From Phoma sp. XZ068 (lineage: Eukaryota > Ascomycota > Dothideomycetes > Pleosporales > Didymellaceae): a DNA stretch of 64,000 nucleotides. Made by a program: the position numbers and the translations under genes. Position 1 is the first letter of the stretch. The number at the start of each line of letters is the position of its first letter. Shown in pieces: positions 1 to 12,009 of the stretch. The notes under the pieces are model-generated. The model was not told the DNA's origin and did no database searches. It saw only the letters and a program-made list of their open reading frames with translations. The DNA is taken from assembly GCA_004835665.1 (NCBI GenBank), contig RBKR01000002.1, forward strand, positions 372,001-436,000. The letters are read 5' to 3'.

Positions 1-125
1 GACTGACATGCTAAATCGCTCAAGATATACTGATGTCACTTCCAAAGCAAAAAGAGGGCCATGTCCTCACGAAACATATGGCCGTCACGTGTTGCATGTA
101 GCAGCAAAAAGCAAAAAGATCGAAT

Positions 126-211
126 CTCTCCGACGGGGAATCGAACCCCGGCCTCCTGCGAGCTGTCCTGAGGATGACAAGCAGAAATACTGACCACTAT
201 ACTATCGAAGA
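126..211 (-). tRNA. tRNA-Asp (GTC) with a 14-nt intron
   Basis: Read on the minus strand, this folds as a complete cloverleaf. The acceptor arms TCTTCGA and TCGGAGA pair over 7 bp with one G-T pair. The B box GGTTCGATTCC is intact and the anticodon stem TCTGC/GCAGG closes a loop with anticodon GTC at 178-176. A 14-nt insert at 174-161 sits one base 3' of the anticodon, the canonical position of eukaryotic nuclear tRNA introns. The mature body is 72 nt and CCA is not encoded. Transcription would be by Pol III from the internal A and B boxes. Confidence 0.93.
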
Positions 212-394
212 TATCCAACTTGTTGTTGGGAAGAGATGTGATCGATGGAAAGAAGCAGCATTAAAAGGTATATATCCCAAATTCTAAAAACCCTGCGCCC
301 CACCACGCGGTCTTGCACATAACAACCCAAAGCTAAAGGCTTTGTCAACGATGCTCCTTTCTTCCAGCCCACGGTCTACATACTAGATTTTCGT

Positions 395-628
395 CTACGT
401 CTTCTGTAGATTCCGCTGCCGCGCGACTTGGTTCGAGATGTACGATACCCTGAAGATGCGGAACGCGAGGGACATGTAGATGATGGCGATTGCTGAGTAC
501 AACATCGGCTTATAATACTTCATATTGCCTGCATGGCTGAGCAAATAACAGGTTTGCATATCAAGGAGAAAGATGAACAAGTAGCATTGATGTTTGTACC
601 CCGCAAATGCGGCCTGTGATGCGTTCAT
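395..628 (-). CDS. Small single-helix membrane protein, probable one intron
   Basis: Not recognised. The unspliced frame is 77 codons. A GT..AG intron of 63 nt (599..537, donor GTACAA, acceptor CTCAG) fits inside it and keeps frame, so the likely product is 56 aa from exons 628-600 and 536-395. It has a short polar N-terminus, then one hydrophobic helix around PMLYSAIAIIYMSLAFRIF, then a basic C-terminal tail rich in Arg, Gln and Asn. That pattern fits a small inner-mitochondrial or ER membrane subunit, but no family could be assigned. The gene is divergent from RUD3 and shares its upstream region. Because the intron is stop-free and a multiple of three, intron retention would also give a protein, but one with a polar/hydrophobic insert. 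Confidence 0.55.
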   Translation of the reverse strand: MNASQAAFAGYKHQCYLFIFLLDMQTCYLLSHAGNMKYYKPMLYSAIAIIYMSLAFRIFRVSYISNQVARQRNLQKT

Positions 629-956
629 GATGGTCGTTTATTTTAGACTACGGTGGCAGTAAACTAAACACAAACTCGTGTCAAGGACAAGAATAGCTCA
701 CAAGAGCGAATAACTTTCAAGTCTGTCTAGGCACAACATCAGATGGTCTGCGGCAGGCTCGGGCTGAAGACGGAACAAGTGGCGCGTGCCGTGGCTAGTG
801 ACGTTCTTGCGCATCTCCCGAAACCGAACTTTAGATGGGGACACGACGCGCCAAGTCAACATATCGATTGATGCTCCCTTGCCCACTGTCAATGCTTTGA
901 TGGCCTTGTAGCTTTCCTTGCGTGTTCATTCGTTCAGTCGCATAGTAATCTACACC
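629..956. promoter_or_regulatory. Divergent promoter region between the small membrane protein and RUD3
   Basis: 328 bp between two divergent starts. No clear TATA box, repeat or further coding exon is visible. It presumably carries both 5' leaders. Confidence 0.4.
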
Positions 957-3037
957 ATGTCTGCGCCAGCGACAGTAGACCCTGTAAATCAGAGCGGTAC
1001 GTGAGCTCGCGGCTTCCGGACATACACCCAGGCGCGGTGTTAGCGGGGCACCAATCCCACGTTCTACGACCTGGATCGCTGACGGTATAATTACAGGGGC
1101 TACCTCGAAGTCGAAAAAGAAGAAGAACAAGAAGAAGGCAGGCAGTCAAGGAGCGAACAAGGGCGAAGAGGAGACGCAAGTGAATGGCAACCACGGCAAG
1201 ACCGACGCAGAACATGACGACGAGGCAGACGAGGCAGAAGAGCAGACTGTAAGGGGACCGAAGCGACAGTTACAGCAAGAGGTGTGGCTGACAAGCGACC
1301 AGAAGCCCGTCGAAACAGTCGACCGGGACGCAGACGACGTCGACGACGAAGAACCGCCGCTCTCCCCAACAATAGCTCAGGCAAATGGCACCCACACGCA
1401 CAGCATAGCCTCCGCAGTCGCCCTAGGCTTTTCGCGCTCGCGCTCGCCGCACATGTCACCATCCCCGCCCTCAGACACCGAGACCACGGCACGACTCGAT
1501 GCGATAGCGAAGGAGCGAGACGCCTTACGGCTAGAGGTCACGGAGCTGAGGAAGAGCCTGGAAAGCATACAAAGCCAACACGAGGGACAGACTACAGAAG
1601 GCGCGCAGTCGAAGCACGAAGAGGAGGTCCAAGCCTTGAGAGAGGAACTGGAAGAAGCAAACGAGGGCAAGGAGCACTTTGAGACACAGTACAACAACCT
1701 CTTAGGGCGGGTGAACACAATCAAGACGAGCCTGGGCAATCGCATGAAAGCTGATGCGGTGGGTTTCACATCATATACGCATGTTAGGCAAAGGGCTTGC
1801 TGACAGTCGACAGGCCAAGATCGAGGAGTACGAAGCTCAAGTCGCAGAATTACAAGACCAGAACGGAGAGCTACAGGAGAAGAATAACAGTCTCAGCGAG
1901 GAGCTGGCGAAATTGCGGCAAGACCACGAAACACAGGCGGCCGAGATCAACAATTTGCGAAGCAGATCGAATCTTTCCCAGCAAAACTGGGTGAAGGAGC
2001 GTGATGAGCTCATCTCCCGCGAAGCATACGCGCGAGAAGAATTCGAGAACGCGAAACAAGCTATGCAAGATTGGGAGGTTCTCGCTATGAACGAACGGTC
2101 GCTGCGAGAAAGTTTGTCTGAGAAGGAAGGCGAGCTAAAGGAACAGCTCGAGAACCTCAGAGACGAGTATGAGCGAGCTGCAAGAGACAGAGACCAGAAC
2201 AACCAGGCTGTCGAAGGACTACAAAAAGCACTGCAAGAAGTGCAGAACTGTAGGAAAACCCTAACAATTCTACGTGCTCTACTAATATCTACCAGTGCGA
2301 CGATCTGAACTTAAAAAGTCTGTAGAGACATACGAATCCCAGATCAACGAACTCCGGAAACAAGTTCAGGCCGCAGAAGAAGCGTCGAAAGCCGCCAAAG
2401 CCTCGGTTGAAGCAACACAGAAGGAGTTGGAGCGGGCTCTACCGTTCGAGAAGGAAGTCAAGGAGAAGAACCTGCTAATCGGCAAACTACGACACGAAGC
2501 AGTAACGCTCAACGAACACCTCACAAAAGCACTGCGCATCTTGAAGAAGGGGCGGCCAGAGGACAATGTCGACCGGCAGATCATTACAAATTACTTCCTG
2601 CACTTCCTTGCAATTGATCGCTCAGATCCGAAGAAGTTTGAAGCCCTTCAGCTCATTTCTATGCTGCTGGGCTGGACAGATGGTACGTCGAGCATCCATA
2701 ATCTCTAGTGATATACACCTGTCGTACTAACACTACTCTAGAGCAAAAAGAGCAGGCTGGTCTCGCTCGACCAGGCATATCCTCCTCATCCTCGAGGTTA
2801 GGAATACCCATGTCTCCATTCCGCCGCACGCCTAGCACGCCGTCGCTCAGCTCCATGTCAGATCCCATGTTGATGGCCAGTAGCTCGAGTAATAAGGAGT
2901 CGCTGGCAGAGCTGTGGCAAGACTTTTTGGAGCGCGAGGCTGCGGAAGGGAAGGATGGTAAGGGTGCGAGCAGAAGAGGGAGCACTGTGAGCCCGCCACC
3001 GAGAACTGGTAGTGGATTGGGGCTTAGTGAGAAATAG
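957..3037 (+). CDS. RUD3: Golgin Rud3-like protein with GRAB domain
   Basis: Exons 957-996, 1097-1758, 1814-2249, 2296-2682 and 2742-3037 join in frame to 606 aa. The N-terminus is a Lys-rich stretch (poly-Lys near residues 18-28) followed by an acidic, Ser/Pro-rich linker. Residues about 130-470 are heptad-rich coiled coil dominated by Glu, Lys, Gln and Leu. A GRAB (GRIP-related Arf-binding) domain at about 470-525 has the hallmark VDRQIITNYFLHFLA and LLGWTDEQKEQAGLARPG blocks, the latter restored by splicing the last intron. Family knowledge: Rud3/GMAP-210 golgins bind Arf1-GTP on cis-Golgi membranes and tether ER-derived vesicles. The last intron has a perfect TACTAAC branch site. The start is the first ATG, in an ACCATG context, and the first intron separates only 13 codons. 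Confidence 0.92.
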
Positions 3038-3521
3038 ACATACACGATGCGGTGATGTAATATAGGTCGTCTTCTCATCAGTTCATTCAGCGGATGCATA
3101 CAAACTACATTGGCGTGCAATAAACATCCCGAACCAACCGTTTTGAGATGTGATGTTCCGCCAGCCCGTTGTGGAAAGCTTAAAAACGGCTTCCCCAGAT
3201 ACTTTGAGCGTAATCTTCGAATCCGGAAATAGTGGAAAGCCACTTACCATCCAGGCCAACGCCGCCTTCCAAAGCAGCGTGTTATACATGTCGTGCGCCT
3301 GCTTGTTCAGGGGAAGCGCACAGACTACGGACGTGGTCCGGTCCTATTTGCGCGTCATCTACAAGTTCGAGGGATGAACACACCACCTTCACAATCGAAC
3401 ATTGAAAGAGCTTGGGAACAGTCGTGCACGTTTCGACAACAATAAAGATCAGAGACATTACCCAGACATCCATCACCGCCACATCCAGGGAGAAAAAAAC
3501 GGAAGTGCAAAACCATCCACC
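3038..3521 (+). other. Intergenic: RUD3 3' end and DUF3431 gene promoter
   Basis: 484 bp between two genes on the same strand. The short open frames here look non-coding. No repeat or RNA gene was seen. An A-rich run sits just before the next ATG. Confidence 0.4.
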
Positions 3522-4400
3522 ATGCTCCGGCCAATCCTTACAGCATCCATCACCCTCCTCGTAATAACCTTCCTCTACATCTTCACCCCAAAAGCCACCA
3601 TCCGCGCACACATCCCCGGCAACCACCCCTACGTCAAACCCACCACCCGCCCCATCTCCCCTCCCACCCCGGACCCCCCGGCATTCACCCCAGCACCAAA
3701 ACAGCTCATCGTCAAAACCCAGCTCCAAGGTGAAGACCTCAACTGGCTGCTCAAATTACGCCCAGCATGGCGCAACCAAGTCATCACCATCGACGCGTCG
3801 TTCGCGCGACTGCACGGCACCGCCCGGCGCGTCGACAAAGGCCGCGTCGCGTCCGCGTATCTCGGGTGGATAATCGCAAACTATGAGAATCTAGCTGAGA
3901 CGATGGTATTTGTGCGTCCTGGGTTGCAGAAGCAAGAGGCGGACAAGGAGAAGTGGCGGGTCCCGAATAAAGAGCTGGTGCAGGGTATTGAGAGCTTGAA
4001 TACTACGTATGTAAGGGAGAATGGGTATGCGAGTTTGTGGGTGGATGGGCAGGAGGTGTGTGGGGATGTGATCTCTCCGTTTCGTACGCCGGCGGATGAG
4101 TATAGGACGTTGGAGGTTAGGATGGCGAAGGCGTGGAAGGAGTTGTTTAACAACGCGACGATGGTGCCGGAGGAGTTGGCGAGTCCTGGGGGAGGGGAGT
4201 TTGCGGTGAGCAAGACGCAGGTGTTGAAGCGGAGTGTGAAGGAGTATACGCGGTATTGGGAGTGGTTGGCGAAGACGAAGATTGATGATGATACCGCTGG
4301 GGCGGTGGTGGAGAGGCTTTGGCATGTTATATTTGGGAAGGGGAGTGTGTGGTGTCCGAAGGAGGACAAATATAGGTGTGAGGTCTTTGGGAGATGTTGA
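3522..4400 (+). CDS. DUF3431 family type II membrane protein
   Basis: A single exon of 292 aa. The frame is open upstream to 3402, but the ATG at 3522 has a good CACCATG context and starts a signal anchor (LTASITLLVITFLYIFTP), so it is chosen as the start. A Pro/Thr-rich stem of about 45 residues follows, then the DUF3431 domain from about residue 65, recognised by QLIVKTQLQGEDLNWLL, the block around GRVASAYLGWIIANYENL, and YVRENGYASLWV. DUF3431 proteins are fungal and uncharacterised; the topology suggests a Golgi- or secretory-pathway lumenal domain, possibly glycosyltransferase-like, but no catalytic motif can be asserted. Third codon positions switch from C-rich before about 3870 to G/T-rich after it. 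The gene converges on CRZ1. Confidence 0.85.
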   Translation: MLRPILTASITLLVITFLYIFTPKATIRAHIPGNHPYVKPTTRPISPPTPDPPAFTPAPKQLIVKTQLQGEDLNWLLKLRPAWRNQVITIDASFARLHGTARRVDKGRVASAYLGWIIANYENLAETMVFVRPGLQKQEADKEKWRVPNKELVQGIESLNTTYVRENGYASLWVDGQEVCGDVISPFRTPADEYRTLEVRMAKAWKELFNNATMVPEELASPGGGEFAVSKTQVLKRSVKEYTRYWEWLAKTKIDDDTAGAVVERLWHVIFGKGSVWCPKEDKYRCEVFGRC

Positions 4401-5090
4401 GAAAGTCTGGTGCAGGAAAGAGGATGCACTGGGGATCACAGTGTTTTTCGTTGTACATATATTGCGTTGATACCCTCATCCAACCACATATCTTATCTTA
4501 CAACAAGCATTCTTGCGGTTTGAGACATACTCGATTCGAACTGTATTGGAGATTCTGGGTCAACTCTTACGTTTCCTGCATGTGAAATATTGCAGGACTG
4601 GAGATGCGTGAACTACTGGCATATATGCGACAAGATAATGGAAATTGAGGCTTGGTCTTTCATTAGCAGCGGAAGCTGTGTAGCAAGTCAAATAATCGTA
4701 GAGAGGGAGAAGGCACGGCGTGGTGTGCCTAATCACAACACGCAGTATAAGTTGTGCAAACAGAGAAATCGGATTCAGTCATCATTTTGATTGTACTTGC
4801 TGTGGTATCATCTATAGACCGAAACACCGGTTGAAAGCGACTGCAAACGCGAGTCTTCAAATCACCAACCCGAACAAGAACTTTCCAGAGCCGGGGTATA
4901 TTCGACCCTAGGTAAACAACGCGCGACAACTCGCGAAACGTGACATGCATGTCTGCAGTGACAGTGGTATCCAGAAAAAGAATAAGGTATCAGAAGGTAC
5001 AGGGTTGTAATCATGAGAACAAAGCGCAAGGCCGTGAGAAGAAGAAGTGCCCGAAGGCCTGAGTGGCGCATCATTCGGCAAAGCTAGGAA
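4401..5090. other. Convergent intergenic region (3' ends of DUF3431 gene and CRZ1)
   Basis: 690 bp of lower-GC sequence that should hold both 3' UTRs. No supported gene, tRNA or repeat was seen. Confidence 0.4.
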
Positions 5091-7329
5091 CTACCGCCCG
5101 TCGTAGCTGTCGCTCACCCAACCGCTGTTGCCACCCGCAAATATTTGCTGTTGATTTTGCTGGTAGTTATCACTCTCGTCCTCGTAGTACTCTCCTCCAC
5201 TACTGGCATCGAAGCTGCTGCGACCGCTGATCTCGTCAGCTTCATCAGGTCCGTTCACCGGCATCGCATTCCAGTCCATAGTCGCAAGTGCAGGGTATTG
5301 GACAAGAAGTGCGGCGGGCAGGAAGGACTGCGGCGCTTGGGTCATCTGAGGGAAATTCTCGTAGCCAGGCTGTGTCTGCATCATGCCACCAAAGTTCTGA
5401 GGTACAGGGTTGAACATGCCATTGCCGTTGGCCATCTGCTGCTGCTGGGCGTCCCAACCACCCTTCTCTTGCGCTTCTTCTTCGAGCAAGGGGCGTATAC
5501 AGACGCGACCAGCCTCAGATCTAAAATGGCGACCAAGAGCATCTGCACGAGCAAACCGCCTGCCACAACCCCAGTGACCGTTATCTTTGAGGTTACCGCG
5601 GCAAACAAACTTCTTCTCGCCTGAGTGGAGACCCTCGTGTCGTTTTCTGTCGTGTTGACGAGCAAATGCCTTGCCGCAAACACTGCATACGAACGGACGC
5701 TCATCCGTGTGAGTGCGCAAATGCGAGCGCAGGTTGTAAGCACGCGTGAAGCGCTTAGGGCACAATGTACACTGGAAGGTTGCAGGATGCTTTTGGGTGC
5801 GTTTGGGGCCCGAGCCATCAGCAGGGTTGGCGGGTCTCGAGGGGTCGGCGAGATCTAGAATGTAGTCGCGGTTGGGCACACTTGAAGTCGACGAACGGCG
5901 AGATGATTTGCCCGATGGAGAAGGCGAGCGCGACTTTGCAGCGCTGGGAGAGAGTGACCGGATCACTTCCGAGCCAGGGGTGGAGGCACGCGAGCTCGCA
6001 CTGCTGAAGGGGTCGGACTTGGCGCGTGTCCTGTTGCGACTCCTTGCTTTGTGGTTGTTAGTGTGTGTCATATGTCTACTTTCGCAAACACTTACATCTA
6101 TCTGGCGGGCTTAGAGTATCGGTCAGAGCATCAGCAGTGGTCCCTGGCTTTGGTGGCTCAAAGCTTGCTTGTCGAGAAGGCGGTGCAAAATCGATGTTAA
6201 TTTCTGGTGGAGACATCGTATCAGCTTGGCCAAACTCGTTGAGTGATGGGAACGGCTCCGCGCCCTGGTTTTGGTAGGTGCCCATGCCTTGGTGCTGGAA
6301 TTGGTTGTTCATGTTGGACTCGAGGCCAAAGCTTCCTGGCATGAACTGCGGCAATGACTGCTGCTGTGGGATCAGGCGCGGTGAGATGGCAGGACTGTGC
6401 CCAGGGCTGATGTGCGAGCCATCGTTCAAGTTGAATTGATCGAACTGCGAAATGGGGTTCTGGAACAGCTGAGGGTCGGCCTGCGCATTGAGATGTGGCG
6501 ACGGCTGTGCCTCCTCGAAGCTATCGTGCGTGACCAGGAACGGCGATGCATGCGCTGAGGAAATGTCCGAGTACGCAGACTCGCTGGGCGTCCTCCGGTG
6601 TCCCCTGAAGTTTGCCATGTTCGCCCACTCAGTGCCTTGGCCATATGCTGCGCTGGGATCGAGGGACGACTGCCCCAGGGAGGCATGTCGCGAGTGATTC
6701 GGCGGGGAGAATGCGCCCTGGTTCTGGTGCGGGGATGCGTGCGGGCTCGGGCTGCGCTGGTTGTTCATGTTGTTTGGTAGGAGGTGTGGCGGTGTGGGCG
6801 CATGGGGTTGTGTGGTAGCCATCTGGGCCATCAAGTCGTTGGGGTTGATGGAGAGGTTCTGCTGCTGCGGCTGAGCCTCGAGCAGGTGCGGGTCCAGCGA
6901 GTTGCTGAACTGGGATGGGTCGATTGCCTGGGGCTGGTTGAGGTCGTTGCCGGCGAAGAAGTTGTTGAAGTCGGCCTGGCCAGGATTGTTGATGTCGAGG
7001 TGGTCGGGGGTCAGGTTGTTGCCTTGCGGCCCGAAGTGCGGCGTGTTGTGTTGCGACAGGGCGGGATTGGACTGGAGGAAGGTCTGGTCGGACAGGACCT
7101 GCTGCTGCGGAAAGGGTTGGGACTGCAGCGAGGAGAGGTACTGCGAGTGGCTGAGCTGCGCGTTGCTGACGGCGAAGTTGGAGGGGTCGTTCAGCAGCTG
7201 CGATTGATCAAAGCCGAGGCCAGACACGTTGTTCTGGAAAGGCGCATGGGGTGACGGCGAGGGTGTTTGCCTTATATGGGCGCGCTGTCCCGCAGACGGC
7301 GAGCGCCCACGCTGCTGCATGCCGTCCAT
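5091..7329 (-). CDS. CRZ1: Calcineurin-responsive zinc-finger transcription factor Crz1/CrzA
   Basis: Exons 7329-6096 and 6046-5091 are joined by a 49-nt intron (donor GTAAGT, branch CACTAAC) and give 729 aa. Residues 1-410 are a low-complexity Gln/Asn/Pro/Ser-rich activation region. A PEINID motif at 375-380 matches the PxIxIT calcineurin docking consensus. A Ser/Arg-rich stretch (413-465) may hold phosphorylation and nuclear-localisation signals. The C-terminal DNA-binding region has two classical C2H2 fingers (about 504-524 and 532-552, with YNLRSHLRTH and HDRKRHEGLH) and a divergent third finger with a wide Cys-Cys spacing (about 560-594, CGRRFARADALGRHF), as in Crz1 orthologues. Family role: Ca2+/calcineurin dephosphorylation drives nuclear entry and expression of ion-homeostasis and cell-wall genes. 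It lies just downstream of palA on the same strand. Confidence 0.93.
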
Positions 7330-8589
7330 GGTTGACGGGCGCGTGTTGCTATTCTGGAGTGCAGGAGGAGTGAGGTAGACAAGCGCGCTTGGGCCCCTAC
7401 AATGAGATCGCCTTGTCTAGCGACGAGCGGGGGCGCGGGCAACGTCAAGCTCAGAATCGAGCTCACTGAGTGGTCAGAAGGCCGCGAGCGACGCGTTCCT
7501 GGCTGGGACTGGCTGAGGCTGGAGAGTGAAGGAGGCTGTGTGAGTCCGGCTCGAGGTGAGCACAACACAGTGAGGTGGGCTGTGCAGCAAGAGACGTTGA
7601 TCCCCGAACGGGCTAGGGGGATGCTATTCTCAGGGCTGATGAGCCCCGCAGTGCGCTTTGCGGCGCCTACAGCTGCACGGCAGCAAACCTTCGACTTTGT
7701 GCCTGGTCTCAGAATCTCGAAAACGTGAAACGCTCCCAGATACGAGGATGCGGCACGGCGCGTGACACGAGATGCCGGTGTGGGGTGTTCGCAGTAACGT
7801 TGATCACGGCTATCGGCCGGAGTGCAGGCCAAAGACAGCACTGAACGACCTGGCAAGGTAGGTCAACCGAGAGCTTTACGCGTAGTCCAGTGTTGCCGCG
7901 TACTCGTCCCTTGACTGTGTAAGGGCCGATCAGTTGTAGCGAATTGCTTGTCTGGGCAGTCGCGTCTGAAGTGTCTTGGAAGGAACCTTGACGACACACT
8001 GCTCAGCCTCAGCCCTATGGGTCCGAGGACAGTATGGAAATGGTCTGAGAAACTCTTGATGAAGGTGAATTCGAGCGGCAATGAAATCAGGAATTATGTA
8101 CTCCAAGTGTTTTCATCTGGTCGATATCTGGAGAGGGCGCCTCATATATCACCGAACAATGCCGAGCCGTCACAGAACATTCGCAGCAAGTGACATCCCA
8201 CCATTCACGTCAATACCCTCAAGTCGAAGAACCCGATTGCAATCTCATTGAACGCTCGTTCTCATTGCGCGCAGACCGTTGAGCGACGTGTACTCGCAGA
8301 TGAAGTCATTTGAAGGGTCCACTTGAAGTACTAGTGCAGTTGTTCAGCTCGCACAGCCACACACCTTGTGAGGCAGACAACTCCACTAAGGCAGATTCCC
8401 ATCTCGCTACCATTATTTCCGTGGCTACCATAGTGTAGCTACCGAACTTGAGGCGTAAACAGCGGTCGTCAAAGGATGCAGTGCCTCAACTTGTGGCGTC
8501 ATGGATTGCTATTGGCCTGGGCTGCTCGAGTTCTGATTATGTTATGTTGCTCGTCGAAGGGCGTGAGATGGTCATGGTCTACGCAACGC
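7330..8589 (-). promoter_or_regulatory. CRZ1 upstream region and palA 3' end
   Basis: 1.26 kb between two minus-strand genes. It must contain the CRZ1 promoter and long 5' leader. Open frames here lack coding character. I could not place a TATA box or a convincing calcineurin-dependent response element. Confidence 0.4.
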
Positions 8590-11157
8590 TCAAGCAAACT
8601 TCAGGCCCTTGGTAGGATCCCAACGCCCGTCCTGCGCAGGACCATTTGCTGGTCGAGTGTTGCCAGACGATGTAGGCACAGTACCGAACTTGATTCCAAC
8701 GTCTGGAGTCCACATGCCCGCAGGAGGTACACTTGCCCTGGTAGGTTTCGGTGCAGTCAAAGGCGTCTCCACATGTGCATCGGCTCCGTATTGCGGATTC
8801 TGTGCATCAGCTTTCTTTTGCTGCTGCAACGATTCGGACGTGGCTTGCTGGAGGTTCAAGGAACTCATCCGAGTCGCCAAATCACTGCGGTGTTCTTAGT
8901 GGGAGCCGAAGATATAAATGCAATCAGTAGTTACTCACCTTTCGATCTGCGATGCCTCAGACTTTCGCTGGTAAGCAAAGCTGCGTGCATCATCGCGAAA
9001 GCGGTTGACAATTTTTGCAAGGTCGTTGTAGAACTTTCGGCCTACGTCAGAGTTCGAGATGATCTCCTTGTACTTGAAGTATGCGTTCTCCAAGTTCTGC
9101 AGGGCTTGTTCACGCTGCTTGGTAGATTGATCGCCCCTCCGAGCGATCAGGAAAGATGCGTTGGCGTCTTGCAATCGCTTGATTGCCTCCGTCTGCTCCC
9201 TCTCTTCTTCTTGTACCATGTCTTGGTCAACATCATACATCTGCAGTCGCCTGTCGAAGAGGCCTTCAAACTGTACGGCCTCGATGGTCTGCATAGGGTA
9301 CTCCCGCTCTAAGCGAGCAGCTTCGCGCAGCAACTCGGGATCTAGTACTGTCAGCAAGTGACAACAGGAACAGTTTGGTCACATACTTATGTCGTCTTGC
9401 TTTGCTTTGGTTCGCAAAGCCTCAATCTTCCGCCGTCTTCTGCTTTCAAGACGGCTCACCTCGTTAAAGCACCCACGTAGCTTGCCGGCCTCTCGCTCAA
9501 CATCGCCCGTGATAGCGGGCCGGCGACCACTGGGCACGTAGTTCTCGAGATCATGATCAGGTCCACTGAGTAGCCTGATGAAGTGCTCGTTCTCTCTAAG
9601 CTTCGTCTTGACGATGTTGTCGCTATTCGCTGCGGCTTTGAAGTATCCGTCGATCTCCTTGATCTGAGCATACAGCTTAGGCGCAGCCTGTTCTGCGGGT
9701 GCTCTTGTCCACAGCGCAGTTCCATATCGCCGTCGCGCATTCTCGTCTTCCACCGCTTCTGACTTGAGGATATCTACACCCTCGTTGTACACGGCCTGGT
9801 CACTGTACATTAGTTTCTTGGTGTCTTCCATCGAGCGTTCCAATCGATGGATGCCATCTTGCTGTCGAATCTCCTCTGCGTGAGCCATCAGACCAGGTGG
9901 TAAGCCAAGCGGCTTCTCGAGGGCCTGTAGTGACCCCGGAAGGTTGAGACTACGAAGGACTTCGTGAATTTGAGCAGTAAGGTTCTCAAGCTCCTCGACG
10001 ATGGTAGTGTTCACCAATCGGTCACGACGATCGACGTATATGCTGGCTGCCAGATGCACGGAGTAAGGAACAAGCTTCGAGAAAAGAGCAGCACCGAGTT
10101 CGCCCTTCTCTCCTAGTAGCGCATTCGACTCAGCGATTTCCTTCGGAACCCTGGAGACCACCATGTTCGCTCTGTCCAGTATTTTCAATTCGGCTTTCGG
10201 CGGGACGGGAAGCAGGTAGATCATGTCGTTATCCTTCTCTGCCCGTTTCAAGTCTTCGTTGACTCTGTTTTTGAGACCATTGAGGTCGGCCAGTACCACC
10301 TTGTTGATGTAGCGCTGCTCTTTGAGGGCCTCGTTGACGCATGTGAGGCTGTCTCTCAACCTTGCGACTTCTTCGCCGTACTTCCGCTTTTCCAACGCAT
10401 CGCATGCCGACCTATACTGTGCAGCAGCGGCGAAGTGGTGGTGCTTGGCTGTCATGTGGTGTATCCATTCGCTGCTGATCGAGTCGGACTGTATGCCTGC
10501 CTCACAGGCTTCGTTGTATAGATCTGAGACTCGGGCGGCGAGTTTGGCAATGGTTGCATCCTTGAGGCCATCCTTGACCGCCTTCTGCCAGAAGCACTCC
10601 TGACCTTGGGCCAGCATGAGTTTCTCTAAGCAATCCAGCGTCATGAGGTCCATATCTTCTGGAGGTTCGGTTCGAAGCTCAGGCAGAACCGTGTTTCGCA
10701 GATGTGATATCACACCGGCAGCCAAGCAGAAGTTGTTGGCGGCGACCTTCAAGCCATCTGGGGTGCTTCGATTCGAGGACATGGCTAGCTGCGAGTACAT
10801 GGCGGCGAGGTTGAACATGATGTTCGCGAGCTCGTAGCGGAGGTTATTGCGCGACACTGGGCGGCTTGTGTTGTACCCTAAAGCTGGGTACCATGGAAAC
10901 TCGACGCCAATGTCGACAGGAAACTTGCCACTCAGCCATACTAGCTGTGCTGCGTACTGCTGTAGCTTCGGGATGTTGCTTGGATGTGGCTCTTGTGCGT
11001 GTACGGCGGTCGATCGTAGCTTCTCGATAGCGTCAAGGTCATCCTTGAACATGTCTGGATGCTGGTCATATTTGGAGGATATGTACTGTTTGATGGCTTC
11101 GGTAAGGTTAACAGAATGTGACTTCCGAAAAGGAAGGAACAGAATGTTGCTGTCCAT
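8590..11157 (-). CDS. palA: pH-response regulator PalA/Rim20 (BRO1-domain protein)
   Basis: Exons 11157-9387, 9341-8939 and 8884-8590 give 822 aa. The first intron is read as 9386..9342 (45 nt, acceptor TACTAG), because the junction DDINPELLREAARLERE fits the family; an acceptor 6 nt earlier is also in frame. The N-terminal BRO1 domain (about 1-390) opens with NILFLPFRKSHSVNL and contains YISSKYDQHPDMF and FPWYPALGYNTSRPVS. A helical V-domain region follows (about 400-720), with a short polar Pro/Gln-rich tail. Family role: PalA/Rim20 binds YPx[LI] motifs in PacC/Rim101 and the ESCRT-III protein Vps32, bringing PacC to the PalB protease at alkaline pH. The gene is divergent from ATX1, sharing a roughly 850-bp promoter interval. 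Confidence 0.94.
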
Positions 11158-12009
11158 CTGTAAGCTCGACGTCTGTTACGATGTTCGGTTATGCTCACGA
11201 AGCCATGATAGGAAATGCTGGTTTTGATGTTCGGGTTGGTAGCCTGCAAGTGAAAAGACGTCACCGGCGGCCAGATCCCAGCCAGCCGAGCCTCAAAGCT
11301 TGCCCCGCGGCGATGCCAGGGTCCAAGGGTCAGAGCCCAAGCGGGGGGCACGCAGCTGTCGAACCAAGTCATCCATGACAGCAACAGCAGCCATGCAAGG
11401 CTGTCGTTCTGCGATGGCATTCTGCACAAATGTCCTGCATGTCCATGTCGATCATGCAATCCGACTTCTATCAGTGATTTGCTGTCACTGAAGTGTGGCG
11501 CATGTTTGAACGATCGAGTGTATCAGACACGTTGTGCTCATGCCTCCAAACAGCTGCTCTCTACAGGACGGCTCATTGCGAACAACACAGTGTCTTCTTT
11601 GTGTGATCGTCGCCGATACTGTTTGCCCTGACGCAAAACATCGCAGTGAGCAAGTTAAGCGCCACAATGCAGTCAGTGCTGAAACAGTAGATGGCGCTGA
11701 AGCGCATCTGGTCGCATCGGAAGCCGAGCTGTGCATCCTCGGAATGGAATTGTCAGCACCGTAGCCGCAATCTACAGTAATTTACGGTGAGTAGTGGATT
11801 GCAACACAGTCGCGAAACTCGCGCAATCCGTCTTTGTCCAAGCTGTCTGCTAGCCGGCCGTATATAGTAGTCGCCGCACCCTCTGCAGCTCTCCACTTCA
11901 TCAACATCCCACCGTGACCTACTCTTCCTGCTGAAACCGACCTCCACCAGCTTGCACTCGCACCTCAACACTTCTCCACCTACCCAACACATCACACATA
12001 TCCAACACC
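11158..12009. promoter_or_regulatory. Divergent palA / ATX1 promoter region with TATA box
   Basis: 852 bp between divergent starts. A TATATA at 11861-11866 lies about 150 bp before the ATX1 ATG and is followed by a CT/CA-rich leader typical of highly expressed fungal genes. No comparable element was seen on the palA side. Confidence 0.5.

Noticed and set aside
8476..9312. 278-codon plus-strand frame
   Set aside because: Antisense shadow of the last exons of palA.
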